Part shown: positions 36,841 through 46,187 of the stretch, in pieces
How the letters are laid out: the number at the start of each line of letters is the position of its first letter
Position numbering within the stretch: position 1 is the first letter of the stretch
Assembly (NCBI RefSeq): GCF_032484785.1
Contig: NZ_JAUETR010000002.1
Coordinates: 992,001-1,056,000, forward strand
Reading direction: 5' to 3'
Length of the DNA stretch: 64,000 nucleotides
Source of the DNA: Bradyrhizobium sp. SZCCHNS1050
GTDB taxonomy: Bacteria; Pseudomonadota; Alphaproteobacteria; Rhizobiales; Xanthobacteraceae
The notes under the pieces: model-generated
Told to the model about the DNA's origin: nothing
The model's database searches: none
What the model saw: the letters and a program-made list of their open reading frames with translations, nothing else
Made by a program: the position numbers and the translations under genes

Positions 36841-37861
36841 GTGACATCTCCCGGGCTTTGAACGAGGCCAATTGCGCGGCGAGCCGGACCGCGCTTTCGA
36901 GCGCGCCGGTGTCTGCGACGCCCTTGCCGACGATGTCGAACGCCGTGCCGTGCGAGGGCGTGGTGAAGACGGTCTCGAGGCCGGCCGTGACGGTCACTCC
37001 GCGATTGAAGCCGCGCAGCTTCGTCGCGATCTGCCCCTGGTCATGATACATCGCGACGACGCTGTCGAACTCGCCGGCAAACGCGCGAATGTAAACCGTA
37101 TCCGCCGGATACGGACCGCTGCAGACAATGCCCTGTTTCGCAATCGCCTCGACCGTCGGCTTGATCATCTCGATCTCGTCGCGACCGAACAAGCCGCCCT
37201 CGCCGGCATGCGGATTCAGTGCGGCCACGGCGATCCGCGGCGCGGCGACTCCGGATCTCCGCATCATCCTGTCGACGAGGACCACCGCATCGGTGATCCG
37301 CGGCGGGCTGATGTCGTTCAGCGCCTCGCGCAGGGACTGGTGCCCGGTGACGCGCGACATCCATTGTCCATCCAACACGTTCATTTCAGAAAAATACGTA
37401 CGGTGCCCGAGCAGGTCCGCGAACATCTTGTGCTCGTCCGGGTACCTCCAGCCGCCGTCGAACATCGCCCGCTTGTTCAAGGGCGCGAAGGTGATGGCAT
37501 CGATCGCGCCGTCCTTGGCGAGATCGATCGCCCGCGACAGCGTCTCTCCGGTGAGCCGCCCGGACTCGGCGCTGGCCTTTCCGATCGGGTGCCTCGACGG
37601 GTCGGTGTTGCCGAGATCGATCAGCTGGATCTTGCCGGAAACCCAGGAAGCCTCGCTGGGGGAGCCGATCCGCTCGATATCGAGGCTCACGCCGGCATGC
37701 GCCATTCCCATCTCCAGCACGCGGGCATCGCCCACCACGACGAGGCGCGCCGCATCGGCCAGCCGGTGATCGGAGAGGATTCGCGCCGTCTGCTCAGGAC
37801 CGATACCGGTGCAATCACCGGGCACCAGCGCCACGATCGGCAAGTCTTCACTGAGAACCAT
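36830..37861 (-). CDS. PdxA-family 4-hydroxythreonine-4-phosphate dehydrogenase-like protein
   Basis: This is a 343-residue NAD-dependent dehydrogenase. Family markers are the VPGDCTGIGPEQTARIL opening, DAITFAPLNKRAM, a metal-site histidine in RVTGHQSLREAL, LNPHAGEGGLFGRDE and YHDQGQIATKL. PdxA homologs outside pyridoxal synthesis (PdxA2) act on phosphorylated hydroxy-acids in catabolic operons; the company of MmgE/PrpD and a dicarboxylate transporter favours that role. The ATG at 37861 is five bases after the transporter stop. Confidence 0.85.
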   Translation of the reverse strand: MVLSEDLPIVALVPGDCTGIGPEQTARILSDHRLADAARLVVVGDARVLEMGMAHAGVSLDIERIGSPSEASWVSGKIQLIDLGNTDPSRHPIGKASAESGRLTGETLSRAIDLAKDGAIDAITFAPLNKRAMFDGGWRYPDEHKMFADLLGHRTYFSEMNVLDGQWMSRVTGHQSLREALNDISPPRITDAVVLVDRMMRRSGVAAPRIAVAALNPHAGEGGLFGRDEIEMIKPTVEAIAKQGIVCSGPYPADTVYIRAFAGEFDSVVAMYHDQGQIATKLRGFNRGVTVTAGLETVFTTPSHGTAFDIVGKGVADTGALESAVRLAAQLASFKAREMSHAH

Positions 37862-37866
37862 GGATC

Positions 37867-39177
37867 CTACTTCGCTGCTTTCATCTGGACGACCCGCCCC
37901 CAATCGTCGCGGTCGAATTCACCATCCCATTTCGCCACCACGATCGCGGCCACTGCGTTGCCGATGGTGTTGGTGATCGCGCGCGCCAGCGACATGAAGC
38001 GGTCGATTCCGAGCAATAGCGCGAGGCCTTCGACAGGCAGCCCGGCCGCAACGACGGTCGCCGCCAGCGCGGCGAACGCCCCGCCCGTGACACCGGCTGC
38101 GCCCTTGCTGGTGAACAGCATCACGACAAACAGGCTCAACTGCTGCGCCGTGCTCAGCTCGATGCCGTAGACCTGCGCCACGAAGATCGTGCTCAGCGGC
38201 AATGTCAGCGCCACGCCGTCGAGATTGAAGGAATAGCCGGACGGAATGACGAGACCGGTCACGGCGCGTCCCACCCCCGCCCTTGGCAGCTTCTCCATCA
38301 TTCCGGGAATCGCCGTCTCCGACGACGACGTTCCGAGCACGACGAGAAGCTCGGGGCGCAACAGCCGGAGCAGGTCCATCAGCCGGATGCCGACCAGACG
38401 GCAGATCATTCCCAGGACGACGAAGATGAAGAACGCCATCATCGCCCAGGCCGTCCCGACCAGGAGCGCGAGGGCGTACAATGTGGCGGCGCCGAATTTG
38501 CCGACCGTGAAAGCCATGGCGCCGAAGGCCCCGATCGGCGCCAGCATGACGACGACATGGACCACGCTGAACACGAGCTCGGTCAACCGCTCCATGCCCA
38601 AGCGCAACGGCAGCGCCTTTTCGCCGAGCATCAGGAGGCCAATGCCGCACAGCAGCGCGAGCACGAGAACCTGAAGCACGTCGCCGCTGGCAAAGGCGCC
38701 GAAGAAGCTTTCGGGGATCATGTGCTGGATATAGGCCGACAACGAGCCGACATGGGTCTGCGCATAGCGGGCCACGGCTTCGGCCTGTTGCGGGGTGGCG
38801 TGCGCCACACCCGCGCCGGGCTGGACCCATCGCACCACGATGAAGCTGAACAGCAGGCAGAGCGTCGTGACGATTTCGAAATACAGGAAGGCCTTGAGTC
38901 CGATGCGCCCGACCGCCTTCATGTCGCCGACCTGCGCGATGCCGGTCACCACGACCAGGAACACCAGCGGCGCAATCGTGACCTTGATGAGCGAGATGAA
39001 GCCGTCGGCGAGCGGCTTGAATTCGAGCGCTGCAGCCGGAAACAGCGCGCCGACGAGTGCGCCCAGCACGGCGCCCGCCACGATCAGGACATAAGGCTCC
39101 CGCCAAAGCGAGCCGGCACGGGGCGCAGCAGCCTGCGTCGGGAGCGCTTCGGACAAAGGAGTCGTTGTGATCGTCAA
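37867..39177 (-). CDS. DctA-type dicarboxylate/cation symporter
   Basis: This is a 436-residue secondary transporter. Residues 30-60 begin the first helix pair, and the substrate hairpin SSETAIPGM (SSS motif), SGYSFNLDGVALTLPLSTIF and the SKGAAGVTGGAFAALAATVV hairpin are all present. These are the DAACS-family signatures for succinate, fumarate, malate and related acids. The start is TTG at 39177, with GGGAGGA eight bases upstream. As first gene of the operon it defines the likely substrate class as C4 or similar dicarboxylates. Confidence 0.9.
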   Translation of the reverse strand: MTITTTPLSEALPTQAAAPRAGSLWREPYVLIVAGAVLGALVGALFPAAALEFKPLADGFISLIKVTIAPLVFLVVVTGIAQVGDMKAVGRIGLKAFLYFEIVTTLCLLFSFIVVRWVQPGAGVAHATPQQAEAVARYAQTHVGSLSAYIQHMIPESFFGAFASGDVLQVLVLALLCGIGLLMLGEKALPLRLGMERLTELVFSVVHVVVMLAPIGAFGAMAFTVGKFGAATLYALALLVGTAWAMMAFFIFVVLGMICRLVGIRLMDLLRLLRPELLVVLGTSSSETAIPGMMEKLPRAGVGRAVTGLVIPSGYSFNLDGVALTLPLSTIFVAQVYGIELSTAQQLSLFVVMLFTSKGAAGVTGGAFAALAATVVAAGLPVEGLALLLGIDRFMSLARAITNTIGNAVAAIVVAKWDGEFDRDDWGRVVQMKAAK

Positions 39178-39282
39178 TTCCGTGTCCTCCCGCCTCGTGC
39201 TCTTCGGCGCTGCAAACAGCGTCTCCGCGGCCCTTCTTTTGGCCTGACATTGGACCAGCCGGTGCCGCGGTGCTAATGCCGT

Positions 39283-39298
39283 ATTGGAATAATTCAAT
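39283..39298. promoter_or_regulatory. Candidate operator of the second LysR regulator
   Basis: The imperfect dyad ATTGGAATAATTCAAT lies in the 135-bp gap between the symporter gene and the divergent LysR gene, 15 bp before the LysR ATG. It is the most AT-rich dyad of the gap and fits an autoregulatory site. It differs from the 19-mer found at the other LysR locus. Confidence 0.35.
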
Positions 39299-39312
39299 AA
39301 CAAGCTGGCATC

Positions 39313-40248
39313 ATGGACCTGAGCTGGATCGAGGATTTCCTCGCTATTGCGGAGGACGGCGGCTTCTCCCGCGCAGCGCTGCGCCGGCACGTGACGCAGC
39401 CGGCCTTGAGCCGGCGGATCAAGTCGCTGGAAGCGTGGCTTGGAGCGCCTCTGTTCGAGCGCAGCACCCATGTCGTGAAGCTGACGCCGGCGGGGGAGAG
39501 TTTTCGCCCGGTGGCGGAGGACGTCATTCGCAGGCTGTCAAACGGCCGCGAGGAGGCCCTGGAAGCGGCGCGCCTCAAGGCCGAGACCGTTCAATTCGTC
39601 GCCACCCACGCACTGTCGCAGACGTTCTTTCCGGACTGGATCCGCCGGGTCGACCGCGCGCGATCCGGATCCGCCGTTCAGCTCGTGGCGTCGAACTTCG
39701 CCGGGTGTGAGAAGCTCCTGCTCGAGGCCCATGCCCATTTCATGCTGGCGCATTACCATCCATCGCTCGCCAGCCGTCTGAATAACGATCGCTTTCAGCG
39801 CATCGATCTCGCCGACGACGTCCTGGTCCCGATCAGCGCGACCGGTTACAAGGCCGTCACGCGCAGCGGTCGCCGGCGGCAATCGATGCCGCGGTTTGCG
39901 CTGCCTGGCTCTGCGGACAAGCCGCTGCCCTATCTCGCCTATCATCCGGGTTCCGGCGTGGGCCGCATCGTGACCGCCTTCCTCGCGACGAAGCAGCCGA
40001 GCGCCATGCTGCTCCCCAGCTTCTCAGCACCGGTGATGCTGCTCATCAACATGGCCCGAGAAGGCCGCGGGATCACCTGGGCTCCACGCAGCCTGGTCGA
40101 GCTCGATCTCCAGAGCGGCCGATTGGTGAGAGCCGGCCCGAAGGACTGGGACATCAAGATCAGCATATGCCTCATCCGCGCGCGGGCGCGGATGATCCAT
40201 GCCGCTGAGAGTCTTTGGAGCACGGCAAGGAAGTTGGCAGCGACTTAG
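39313..40248 (+). CDS. LysR-family transcriptional regulator, divergent from the dicarboxylate operon
   Basis: This is a 311-residue regulator. The winged helix reads MDLSWIEDFLAIAEDGGFSRAA, then TQPALSRRIKSLEAWLG. A substrate-binding domain follows with FFPDWIRRV and NMAREGRGITWAPRSLV, the latter near 247-263. By position it should control the symporter-PdxA-PrpD operon. Confidence 0.92.
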   Translation: MDLSWIEDFLAIAEDGGFSRAALRRHVTQPALSRRIKSLEAWLGAPLFERSTHVVKLTPAGESFRPVAEDVIRRLSNGREEALEAARLKAETVQFVATHALSQTFFPDWIRRVDRARSGSAVQLVASNFAGCEKLLLEAHAHFMLAHYHPSLASRLNNDRFQRIDLADDVLVPISATGYKAVTRSGRRRQSMPRFALPGSADKPLPYLAYHPGSGVGRIVTAFLATKQPSAMLLPSFSAPVMLLINMAREGRGITWAPRSLVELDLQSGRLVRAGPKDWDIKISICLIRARARMIHAAESLWSTARKLAAT

Positions 40249-40520
40249 CCAATTGGCGAAGATGGCTGCATAGCCAGCGTTGCTGGTCAGCCCAGGCAGG
40301 GCTTCGGCGTCGCGCTCCATCTCCGCATGTCCAGCGCCTCTTCGACCCGCTACCAGCGGCAGGTTCCGGTATGCGAATTCGTAGCCCGATACCCTGATCG
40401 GGTTCTTTCTCAGTTCAAACCTTCGCAAACCCTCGCAATTGGAGCGAATCCGACACCGGCGTCTGGAACTGATCTATTGTTTGGTTCAAGATTCGGGAGA
40501 ACAGTTGGACCAGAGAACCG

Positions 40521-42056
40521 ATGGCACGACGCCGAACCATCATCGCAATTCCCTCGCTGGGCTCGCTCGACCGGACTGCCGGCCGCGTTGGATACCAACT
40601 GACTCAAGCGCTTCGCGAGGCGATATCGAAGGGGATCTTGAAGCCTGGCGAGCGACTGCCATCCACTCGCGCCCTTGCCAATTCATTGCAGCTCGCGAGA
40701 GGAACCGTCATCGAGGCGTTTCATCAGCTCCATGCAGAAGGCTACCTCGAGGCCCGGGCCCGAGGCGGCACGATCGTCGCGAACGTCAATGCCGACACCG
40801 ATTTGATGACCCGCGCTCCGGCGTTGATCGAACGCGCAGACCCCAGTCCTCTGTTGCCGGAGAAAGTCGCCCGTCTTGCTGAGGTCGCGCGGACTCTCCG
40901 GCCTCAAGACCCGGCGCCGTTTGCGATCGCTCATCCCGCGGGTGCAGTTGCCCCCGGCGACCAATGGCGACGGCTTGGCAATCGTGTCCGGGCTCTGCGG
41001 GCAGCCGCCCCGTCGGGCTACATTGATCCGAAAGGATTACCCGATTTGCGGATCGCAATTGCCGAATATGTACGGAAGGCTCGGGGCGTGAAATGCGAGC
41101 CCGATCAGGTCATCGTTACGGCGGGCACGCAACAGGGGCTTTTCATATCGGCGACCGTCCTTCTCTCTGACGGCGATGCCGTGTGGGCCGAAGACCCGGC
41201 CTACCCCGGCATCATCGCCGTGCTCGAAAACTTCAATGTCCGGACTTTCCGGATTCCCGTGGATGATCAGGGCATCGACGTCCAAGACGGTCTCGTCCAG
41301 TGCCCGAACGCCCGGGTCGCTTTCGTCACACCTTCGCATCAGTATCCGTTGGGCATGCCCATGAGCATGGCGAGACGCACCGCGTTGCTGTCGTGGGCGC
41401 GGCAGAACAATGCCTGGATCGTCGAAGACGACTACGACAGCGAACTTCGCTACGCCGGACATCCATTTCCATCGTTGCAGGGACTCGATCCCGCGCGCGT
41501 CGTTTACCTTGGGACGATGAGTAAGGTCCTGTTCTCCTCGATGAGGATCGGATATGCGATCGTTCCCCCTCCCCTGGTCGACGCGTTCGCTGGTGCGCGC
41601 GCCCTCATCGATCGCCATTCGCCGGCGGTCGACCAGCACGTCCTCGCGAAGTACATGCGCGAAGGCCATTTCGAAGCCCACATCCGGCGCATTCGCGGCG
41701 CTTACGCAGAACGACGCGCCGCCCTGATCTCCGCCCTTGTCAAGGACCTACCGTCCTGGGCAACGCTGCAGCCGAGCGACCAGGGCATGCACCTGTTACT
41801 CTGGCTTCCGCCCGGCCTCGACGATGTCACGATTGCGGAGCAGGCGCACAAAGCGGGGCTGGTGGTGCGACCGATCTCGCCCATGTACCATGCCACCCCG
41901 CCTCGTGGCGGACTCATGCTCGGGTTCGGCGGCTTTTCGATTGCGGAGCTACAGTCCGCCGTCGTCCGCCTCAGAGGTGTCCTCGATGCATGCGTCGCAG
42001 CCACGGGGACGGCTCGCCCATCCAAGCCCGCGCCGCTGAAGGCGGTCAGATCGTGA
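40521..42056 (+). CDS. MocR/PdxR-type regulator (GntR winged helix fused to aminotransferase domain)
   Basis: This 511-residue protein has a GntR winged helix in residues 20-90 (LREAISKGILKPGERLPSTRALANSL). A linker leads to a fold-type I PLP domain with YIDPKGLPDLRIAIAEY, VEDDYDSELRY and the PLP lysine K335 in TMSKVLFSSMRIGY. MocR proteins sense PLP or amino acids and regulate vitamin B6, GABA or taurine genes. Possible targets here include the convergent PaiB gene or the PdxA-like operon. Confidence 0.92.
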   Translation: MARRRTIIAIPSLGSLDRTAGRVGYQLTQALREAISKGILKPGERLPSTRALANSLQLARGTVIEAFHQLHAEGYLEARARGGTIVANVNADTDLMTRAPALIERADPSPLLPEKVARLAEVARTLRPQDPAPFAIAHPAGAVAPGDQWRRLGNRVRALRAAAPSGYIDPKGLPDLRIAIAEYVRKARGVKCEPDQVIVTAGTQQGLFISATVLLSDGDAVWAEDPAYPGIIAVLENFNVRTFRIPVDDQGIDVQDGLVQCPNARVAFVTPSHQYPLGMPMSMARRTALLSWARQNNAWIVEDDYDSELRYAGHPFPSLQGLDPARVVYLGTMSKVLFSSMRIGYAIVPPPLVDAFAGARALIDRHSPAVDQHVLAKYMREGHFEAHIRRIRGAYAERRAALISALVKDLPSWATLQPSDQGMHLLLWLPPGLDDVTIAEQAHKAGLVVRPISPMYHATPPRGGLMLGFGGFSIAELQSAVVRLRGVLDACVAATGTARPSKPAPLKAVRS

Positions 42057-42184
42057 GACAGTCGCTCATGCTCACACCGGCGCGCCGGACGTCTCCTCGC
42101 CCCGCATGGGGACGCTGACAAATACTGACAAATACGAAGCCTGGATCGCTCGCGCGCTGCTCTTATCGCCTGATTGCCGCGTCT

Positions 42185-42829
42185 CTACTCCTGGCTTGCC
42201 TTGACGGCTGCGGCCGCCAGCATGGCGTCTCCGATGAGATGCTCGCCTCGTTCTTTCAAGGCCTCGCCTGCGGAGCGGATGTCCCGCACCTCCTTGTTCT
42301 GGCTCAGCTTGGATTTTCCGACCAGGTTCGTGATTGCGATCTCCAGCCCGACGATCGCCTTGAGCATCGTGTCGATATAGTCCTTCGGACCGTCAGTCAT
42401 CTTCCAAGGGACCGGTTGAGACGCCTCATGCTTCCGTGTCAAACGGGCGACATTGCCACGCACGTAGCGTTCGTCGTCGTGAATGGTCACGCGCCCGTAC
42501 GCATGCGCGACGAGATAGTTCCAGCTCGGCACCTGCTTGTGGAAATCCTGCTTGCTCGGGTACCATTGAGGGGAGATATAGGCGTCAGACGCGCGGAACA
42601 CCACGAGCACCTCAGCGCCAGTGTCCAGATCCCGCCACACCGGGTTCGCGCGCGCCACGTGGCAGTGCAACGTTCCCCACTGCCCCTGCGCTCTGTTCAG
42701 CTCGAACGGAATATGATTGGCGTCCAAGCCGCTCTTGCCGTGCGTGATCAAAATGCCAAGCGGATTCTTTTCGATCAGATCGCAGAGCATCTCAGAACGG
42801 GCTTCGTCGAAGTGCGAGGGAACGTACAT
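42185..42829 (-). CDS. FMN-binding negative regulator, PaiB family
   Basis: This 214-residue flavin-reductase-like protein has the PaiB opening MYVPSHFDEA, the GILITHGKSGLDANHIPFEL segment, AYISPQWYPSK and the LVGKSKLSQNK close. PaiB homologs repress protease and sporulation genes in Bacillus; the role in Proteobacteria is unclear. I chose the ATG at 42829 because AAGGAG lies six bases upstream. Confidence 0.9.
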   Translation of the reverse strand: MYVPSHFDEARSEMLCDLIEKNPLGILITHGKSGLDANHIPFELNRAQGQWGTLHCHVARANPVWRDLDTGAEVLVVFRASDAYISPQWYPSKQDFHKQVPSWNYLVAHAYGRVTIHDDERYVRGNVARLTRKHEASQPVPWKMTDGPKDYIDTMLKAIVGLEIAITNLVGKSKLSQNKEVRDIRSAGEALKERGEHLIGDAMLAAAAVKASQE

Positions 42830-42899
42830 TGCAACTCCTTCGGCAGGAAGAGAACGCCACGTCACCGTTGACGGTCACGCAGCCATTGTCAGGATTTGT

Positions 42900-43118
42900 T
42901 CAGACCTCGACCATCGCGAAGTCGCTCTTGCCTGCACCACAGTCGGGGCAGATCCAGTCTTCGGACACGTCCTGCCAACGCGTGCCGGGTGGAATGCCGT
43001 CGTCGGGCCATCCGTCGCGTTCATTGTAGACGAGTCCGCAGAGCACGCATGTCCAACTCTTGTAGACGGGCGCCTCAGCGGTCGTTTCGGAGTTCGGGTG
43101 AGCGCTGTCCTTGCTCAT
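42900..43118 (-). CDS. Rubredoxin
   Basis: This is a 72-residue protein whose last 50 residues hold the two rubredoxin knuckles, [15 protein letters not shown] and [13 protein letters not shown], giving the FeS4 site. The polar N-terminal extension of ~20 residues is longer than in minimal rubredoxins. It lies 70 bp upstream of paiB on the same strand, so it may supply electrons to that flavoprotein or to a nearby oxygenase. Confidence 0.93.
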   Translation of the reverse strand: MSKDSAHPNSETTAEAPVYKSWTCVLCGLVYNERDGWPDDGIPPGTRWQDVSEDWICPDCGAGKSDFAMVEV

Positions 43119-43259
43119 GATGGCTTGCCCTTGTGTCAGGAGGCGGTTCACGAGCGATTTAGGTCAGGCCTGCCCCATTCAACAGTGCCAGTTTTTGGCA
43201 TTATCACTGGACCAGAATTGTCCTTGATGGGACGGCTTGCCAGCTCCGTGCGGGCCGGG

Positions 43260-43475
43260 CGGTCCAACACGGCAGCTACCGGCCTCCACGAGCGGCGGGT
43301 AAAGTCCTCCAGGCTGCGGTGCCACGCGATCAGGAACTGATCACAGCCCTCTAGATTGTACCCGCCCGGGCGGCAGACTCGATGCTTTGCCTGAAGATGA
43401 GCTGCTCGTCGCCATTGTCGATTTGCCGAGCGGGAGCTTTCCTGCATGATCCCCTCGCCGGACCGCTCTCGGTGG
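43260..43475. repeat. 216-bp perfect direct repeat, left copy
   Basis: Identical base for base to 45113-45328. It flanks the truncated IS plus the complete IS as if it were part of the rearrangement. It contains a short minus-strand frame with QAKHRVCRPGG and WHRSLEDF that I do not recognise. The next three bases after one mismatch also match. Confidence 0.95.
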
Positions 43476-43479
43476 AGTG

Positions 43480-43840
43480 TGAGCTGCCACCGAAGTTTCA
43501 TCCAGCAGAGTTTAGAGTCCGGGTGGGTTGTACGCCGAGTGGCGCGGGTGGAGCAACGGGCGATTGGCGGAGCTGGTCGGGGTTGCGCAGCCGATCGCCC
43601 GTTGCGGTGAGGTTGGCGGCAAAGGCCGCAGGGGTCTGGTATCTCAGCGAGGAATGCGGCCGCGCGTTGTTGTAGTCGGCAACCCAGGCGGCGAGCCTGC
43701 GCCTGGTATCATCGAGACCGAAGAACAGCGTTTCATTCAAGAACTCGTCGCGCATCCGGCCGTTGAAGCTCTCGACGAAGGCGTTCTGGATCGGCTTGCC
43801 CGGTGCGATGAAGTGCCAGTCGATCGCGTTGTCCCTGCAC
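43480..43840 (-). mobile_element. Truncated IS3-family element (right end only)
   Basis: The 361 bp are almost identical to the terminal 361 bp of the neighbouring complete IS (43841-44201), including the terminal inverted repeat beginning TGAGCTGCC. It stops abruptly at the join with the complete copy. At a base that distinguishes copies (orfB end: Ser versus Ala codon), it matches the distant copy at 49502-50769 rather than its neighbour. Confidence 0.95.
43498..43840 (-). pseudogene. 3' fragment of the IS3 transposase gene orfB
   Basis: Encodes the last ~113 residues of OrfB, including the catalytic glutamate in the FVESFNGRMRDEF context but neither catalytic aspartate. The frame enters from the adjacent IS end, so any product would be a chimera without function. 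Confidence 0.92.
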
Positions 43841-43858
43841 TGAGCTGCCACCGAAGTT

Positions 43859-44785
43859 TCATCCAGCAGCGTTTAGAGTCCGGGTGGGTTGTACGCCGAG
43901 TGGCGCGGGTGGAGCAACGGGCGATTGGCGGAGCTGGTCGGGGTTGCGCAGCCGATCGCCCGTTGCGGTGAGGTTGGCGGCAAAGGCCGCAGGGGTCTGG
44001 TATCTCAGCGAGGAATGCGGCCGCGCGTTGTTGTAGTCGGCAACCCAGGCGGCGAGCCTGCGCCTGGTATCATCGAGACCGAAGAACAGCGTTTCATTCA
44101 AGAACTCGTCGCGCATCCGGCCGTTGAAGCTCTCGACGAAGGCGTTCTGGATCGGCTTGCCCGGTGCGATGAAGTGCCAGTCGATCGCGTTGTCCCTGCA
44201 CCAGGCCAGCATCGCGTTGCTGGTAAACTCGGTGCCGTTGTCCGAGACGATCGAGCCCGGCTTGCCGCGCCGGGCGATGATCGAGGTCAGCTCCCGCGCC
44301 ACCCGCCGCCCCGAGAGCGAAGTGTCGGCAATCGCGCCCAGGCACTCCTTGGTGACGTCGTCAACGATGTTGAGGATGCGGAAGCGCCGCCCGCCTACGA
44401 ACTGATCGGACACGAAGTCCAGCGACCAGCGCGCATTCGGCCTCGCATCGACCAGGATTGGCACGCGGACGCCGCAGGCCTTGCGGCGGCTGCGGCGCTT
44501 GCGCACCGTGAGCCCTTCCTCCCGGTAAAGTCGATGGACGCGGTTGATCCCGGACGGCTCGCCCTCCCGCCGCAACAGAATGAACAGCCGTCGATAGCCG
44601 AAGCGCCGCCGCTCGCTGGCGAGCTCGCGCAAGCGGCCCCGAAGCGCGGTGTCGGGGGGCCGGCGGGACCGGTAGCGGACCATCGTCCGGTCCGCTCCGA
44701 CGATCGAACAGGCCCGCCGTTCCGACAGGCCCAGCTTGGCCTGCAGGTGCGCCGCCGCGGCGCGCTTGGCGGCAGGCCTTACCAT
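43859..44785 (-). CDS. IS3-family transposase OrfB
   Basis: This is a 308-residue DDE integrase-domain protein. An HTH_21-like N-terminal helix bundle is followed by the catalytic triad in WSLDFVSDQF, SIVSDNGTEF and FVESFNGRMRDEF. It is normally made as an OrfAB fusion by -1 frameshifting. It differs from the 49825-50751 copy by one residue near the C-terminus (Ala for Ser). Confidence 0.96.
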   Translation of the reverse strand: MVRPAAKRAAAAHLQAKLGLSERRACSIVGADRTMVRYRSRRPPDTALRGRLRELASERRRFGYRRLFILLRREGEPSGINRVHRLYREEGLTVRKRRSRRKACGVRVPILVDARPNARWSLDFVSDQFVGGRRFRILNIVDDVTKECLGAIADTSLSGRRVARELTSIIARRGKPGSIVSDNGTEFTSNAMLAWCRDNAIDWHFIAPGKPIQNAFVESFNGRMRDEFLNETLFFGLDDTRRRLAAWVADYNNARPHSSLRYQTPAAFAANLTATGDRLRNPDQLRQSPVAPPAPLGVQPTRTLNAAG

Positions 44786-45045
44786 TTTTTTGAGAGCAGC
44801 TCCCGCAGCGCGGCCGCATCGAGCATCTGCTCGGCCAGCAGCTTCTTCAGCTTGGCATTCTCGTCCTCGAGCGCCTTCAGCCGCTTGGCTTCGGAGACGT
44901 CCATGCCGCCGAATTTAGCCTTCCAATTGTAGAACGTCGCTTCCGAAATCCCGTGCTTCCGAGCCAGATCGGCCGTCTTCGCACCGGCCTCGTGCTCCTT
45001 CAAAACCGCGATGATCTGCTCTTCCGTGAACCGCTTTCGCTTCAT
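44779..45045 (-). CDS. IS3-family transposase OrfA
   Basis: This 88-residue protein has an N-terminal helix-turn-helix (TEEQIIAVLKEHEAGAKTADLARKHG) for end binding and a C-terminal leucine-rich coiled coil (LKALEDENAKLKKLLAEQML) for multimerisation. It overlaps orfB by seven bases. Confidence 0.96.
   Translation of the reverse strand: MKRKRFTEEQIIAVLKEHEAGAKTADLARKHGISEATFYNWKAKFGGMDVSEAKRLKALEDENAKLKKLLAEQMLDAAALRELLSKKW
44785..44791 (-). other. Programmed -1 frameshift site (A7)
   Basis: A run of seven A residues (A AAA AAA in the orfA frame) lies at the orfA-orfB overlap. This is the standard slippery heptamer of IS3-family elements and yields the OrfAB transposase. Confidence 0.75.
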
Positions 45046-45112
45046 CTGTCCGTCCTTCGTCAGGCCGGACTCTAAATCGTTCTGGAGGAAATTCTTAGGG
45101 GCAGGTCACGGC

Positions 45113-45328
45113 CGGTCCAACACGGCAGCTACCGGCCTCCACGAGCGGCGGGTAAAGTCCTCCAGGCTGCGGTGCCACGCGATCAGGAACTGATCACAGC
45201 CCTCTAGATTGTACCCGCCCGGGCGGCAGACTCGATGCTTTGCCTGAAGATGAGCTGCTCGTCGCCATTGTCGATTTGCCGAGCGGGAGCTTTCCTGCAT
45301 GATCCCCTCGCCGGACCGCTCTCGGTGG
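45113..45328. repeat. 216-bp perfect direct repeat, right copy
   Basis: Identical to 43260-43475. It begins four bases after the right end of the complete IS. Positions 45329-45474 beyond it hold no gene I can support. Confidence 0.95.
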
Positions 45329-45474
45329 CGTGCTCAAACGTCGCCCTGACGGCCGGGCCGACCTCAACTGATCGATAATCCCGCAATGCCCGCGAATGCA
45401 GACAAGATCGGTGGCGCGGGCGTGTCCTGGCGACGCTGCCGCGCAGTGCTTTTGACGCCACTGGATAGACGGCA

Positions 45475-46075
45475 GATCACCCTGCGACTGTCCACCTGAT
45501 CAGGACATGGCACGGGTGCGTTGTATACGTTTCAAACAGCGGGTATGGCTGAGCCGTCTCGCGGCGGTCTACGCCCGAGTTCTGTCCTGAGTGAACCTCT
45601 TCGTCCGAAGAAGAGGCGCAGGGAAGACCGGGTATCGGCTGATACCCGCGGTCCGCGTGCAGCAAAAAGCACGCGGCAGAACCACAGGTTCAGCCCAATA
45701 TCCGGCCTTCCCTGCGCGACGGTTTGACGACTTATAGGCGCTCTCCCCGGGGATCGGCTGTCTTGCCCCCGTCGCCGGCGGATCATCATCACCGCCGGCT
45801 TGGCATCAGCACCGCGATGCCAGGACCACACCACTTCGCCGTCGCATCGCTCCGTTCGTCGGCGCGGGCTGTGACACCCGGCTGCAGAGCAACGCGCCCG
45901 TCGCATCTCCGGCTCGACGCTCGTGACGATCGCGAAACGTCCCTCTTCAGCGAGCCGGGATGCGCGGAAATGTGGATGTGATTTGCCCGACGTGACAAGG
46001 GAGAAGTGCGCGACAAACTGGCACGACGGGCAGTTGATGCATGCGGGGCATGCAGGGATTGCCCGTCGGGCGGTT
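45475..46075. repeat. Dispersed repeat R1, copy 3
   Basis: Closely similar to 7891-8490 along its whole length, same orientation on the plus strand. It contains the structured core at 45616-45717 and the flanking CCTCTTC/GAAGAGG hairpin, plus the GCCGGCGG/CCGCCGGC and TGGCATC/GATGCCA hairpins. Frames inside differ from the other copies by indels. Confidence 0.88.
45616..45717. other. Structured core of R1 copy 3 (candidate RNA fold)
   Basis: The closing stem GCGCAGGGAAG (45616-45626) / CTTCCCTGCGC (45707-45717) and the CCGCGTGC/GCACGCGG hairpin are intact. Hairpin 1 reads GGGTATC-GGCT-GATACCC: relative to the other copies the one change falls in the four-base loop, breaking the DNA palindrome but keeping the RNA stem. 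Confidence 0.5.
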
Positions 46076-46187
46076 TGAGCAGGCTGTCTCAAATACCATG
46101 GAGGATGCGGCGACAGCGAACCAAACTTTTGCTCCGGCGTTAACTGCTACAGCTTCAAACCATCCGCCGGACAACGCAGGTGACGCC

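Larger units (their letters stand above)
43841..45108 (-). mobile_element. Complete IS3-family insertion sequence (IS407-like), left copy
   Basis: This 1268-bp element lies in minus orientation. Terminal inverted repeats are TGACCTGCCCCTAAGAATTT and TGAGCTGCCACCGAAGTTTC, similar over about 40 bases. It carries orfA and orfB with an A7 slippage site. Its two ends have different 4-bp flanks (GCAC and CGGC), so the target duplication is lost; the left end joins directly to the truncated copy. Confidence 0.95.

Noticed and set aside
42100..42145. Tandem CTGACAAATA CTGACAAATA between mocR and paiB
   Set aside because: Only two units and short; it may be an operator but nothing distinguishes it from chance.
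43498..43851. 117-codon frame as a functional small transposase
   Set aside because: It is only the 3' end of orfB entered from the neighbouring IS terminus and lacks both catalytic aspartates.
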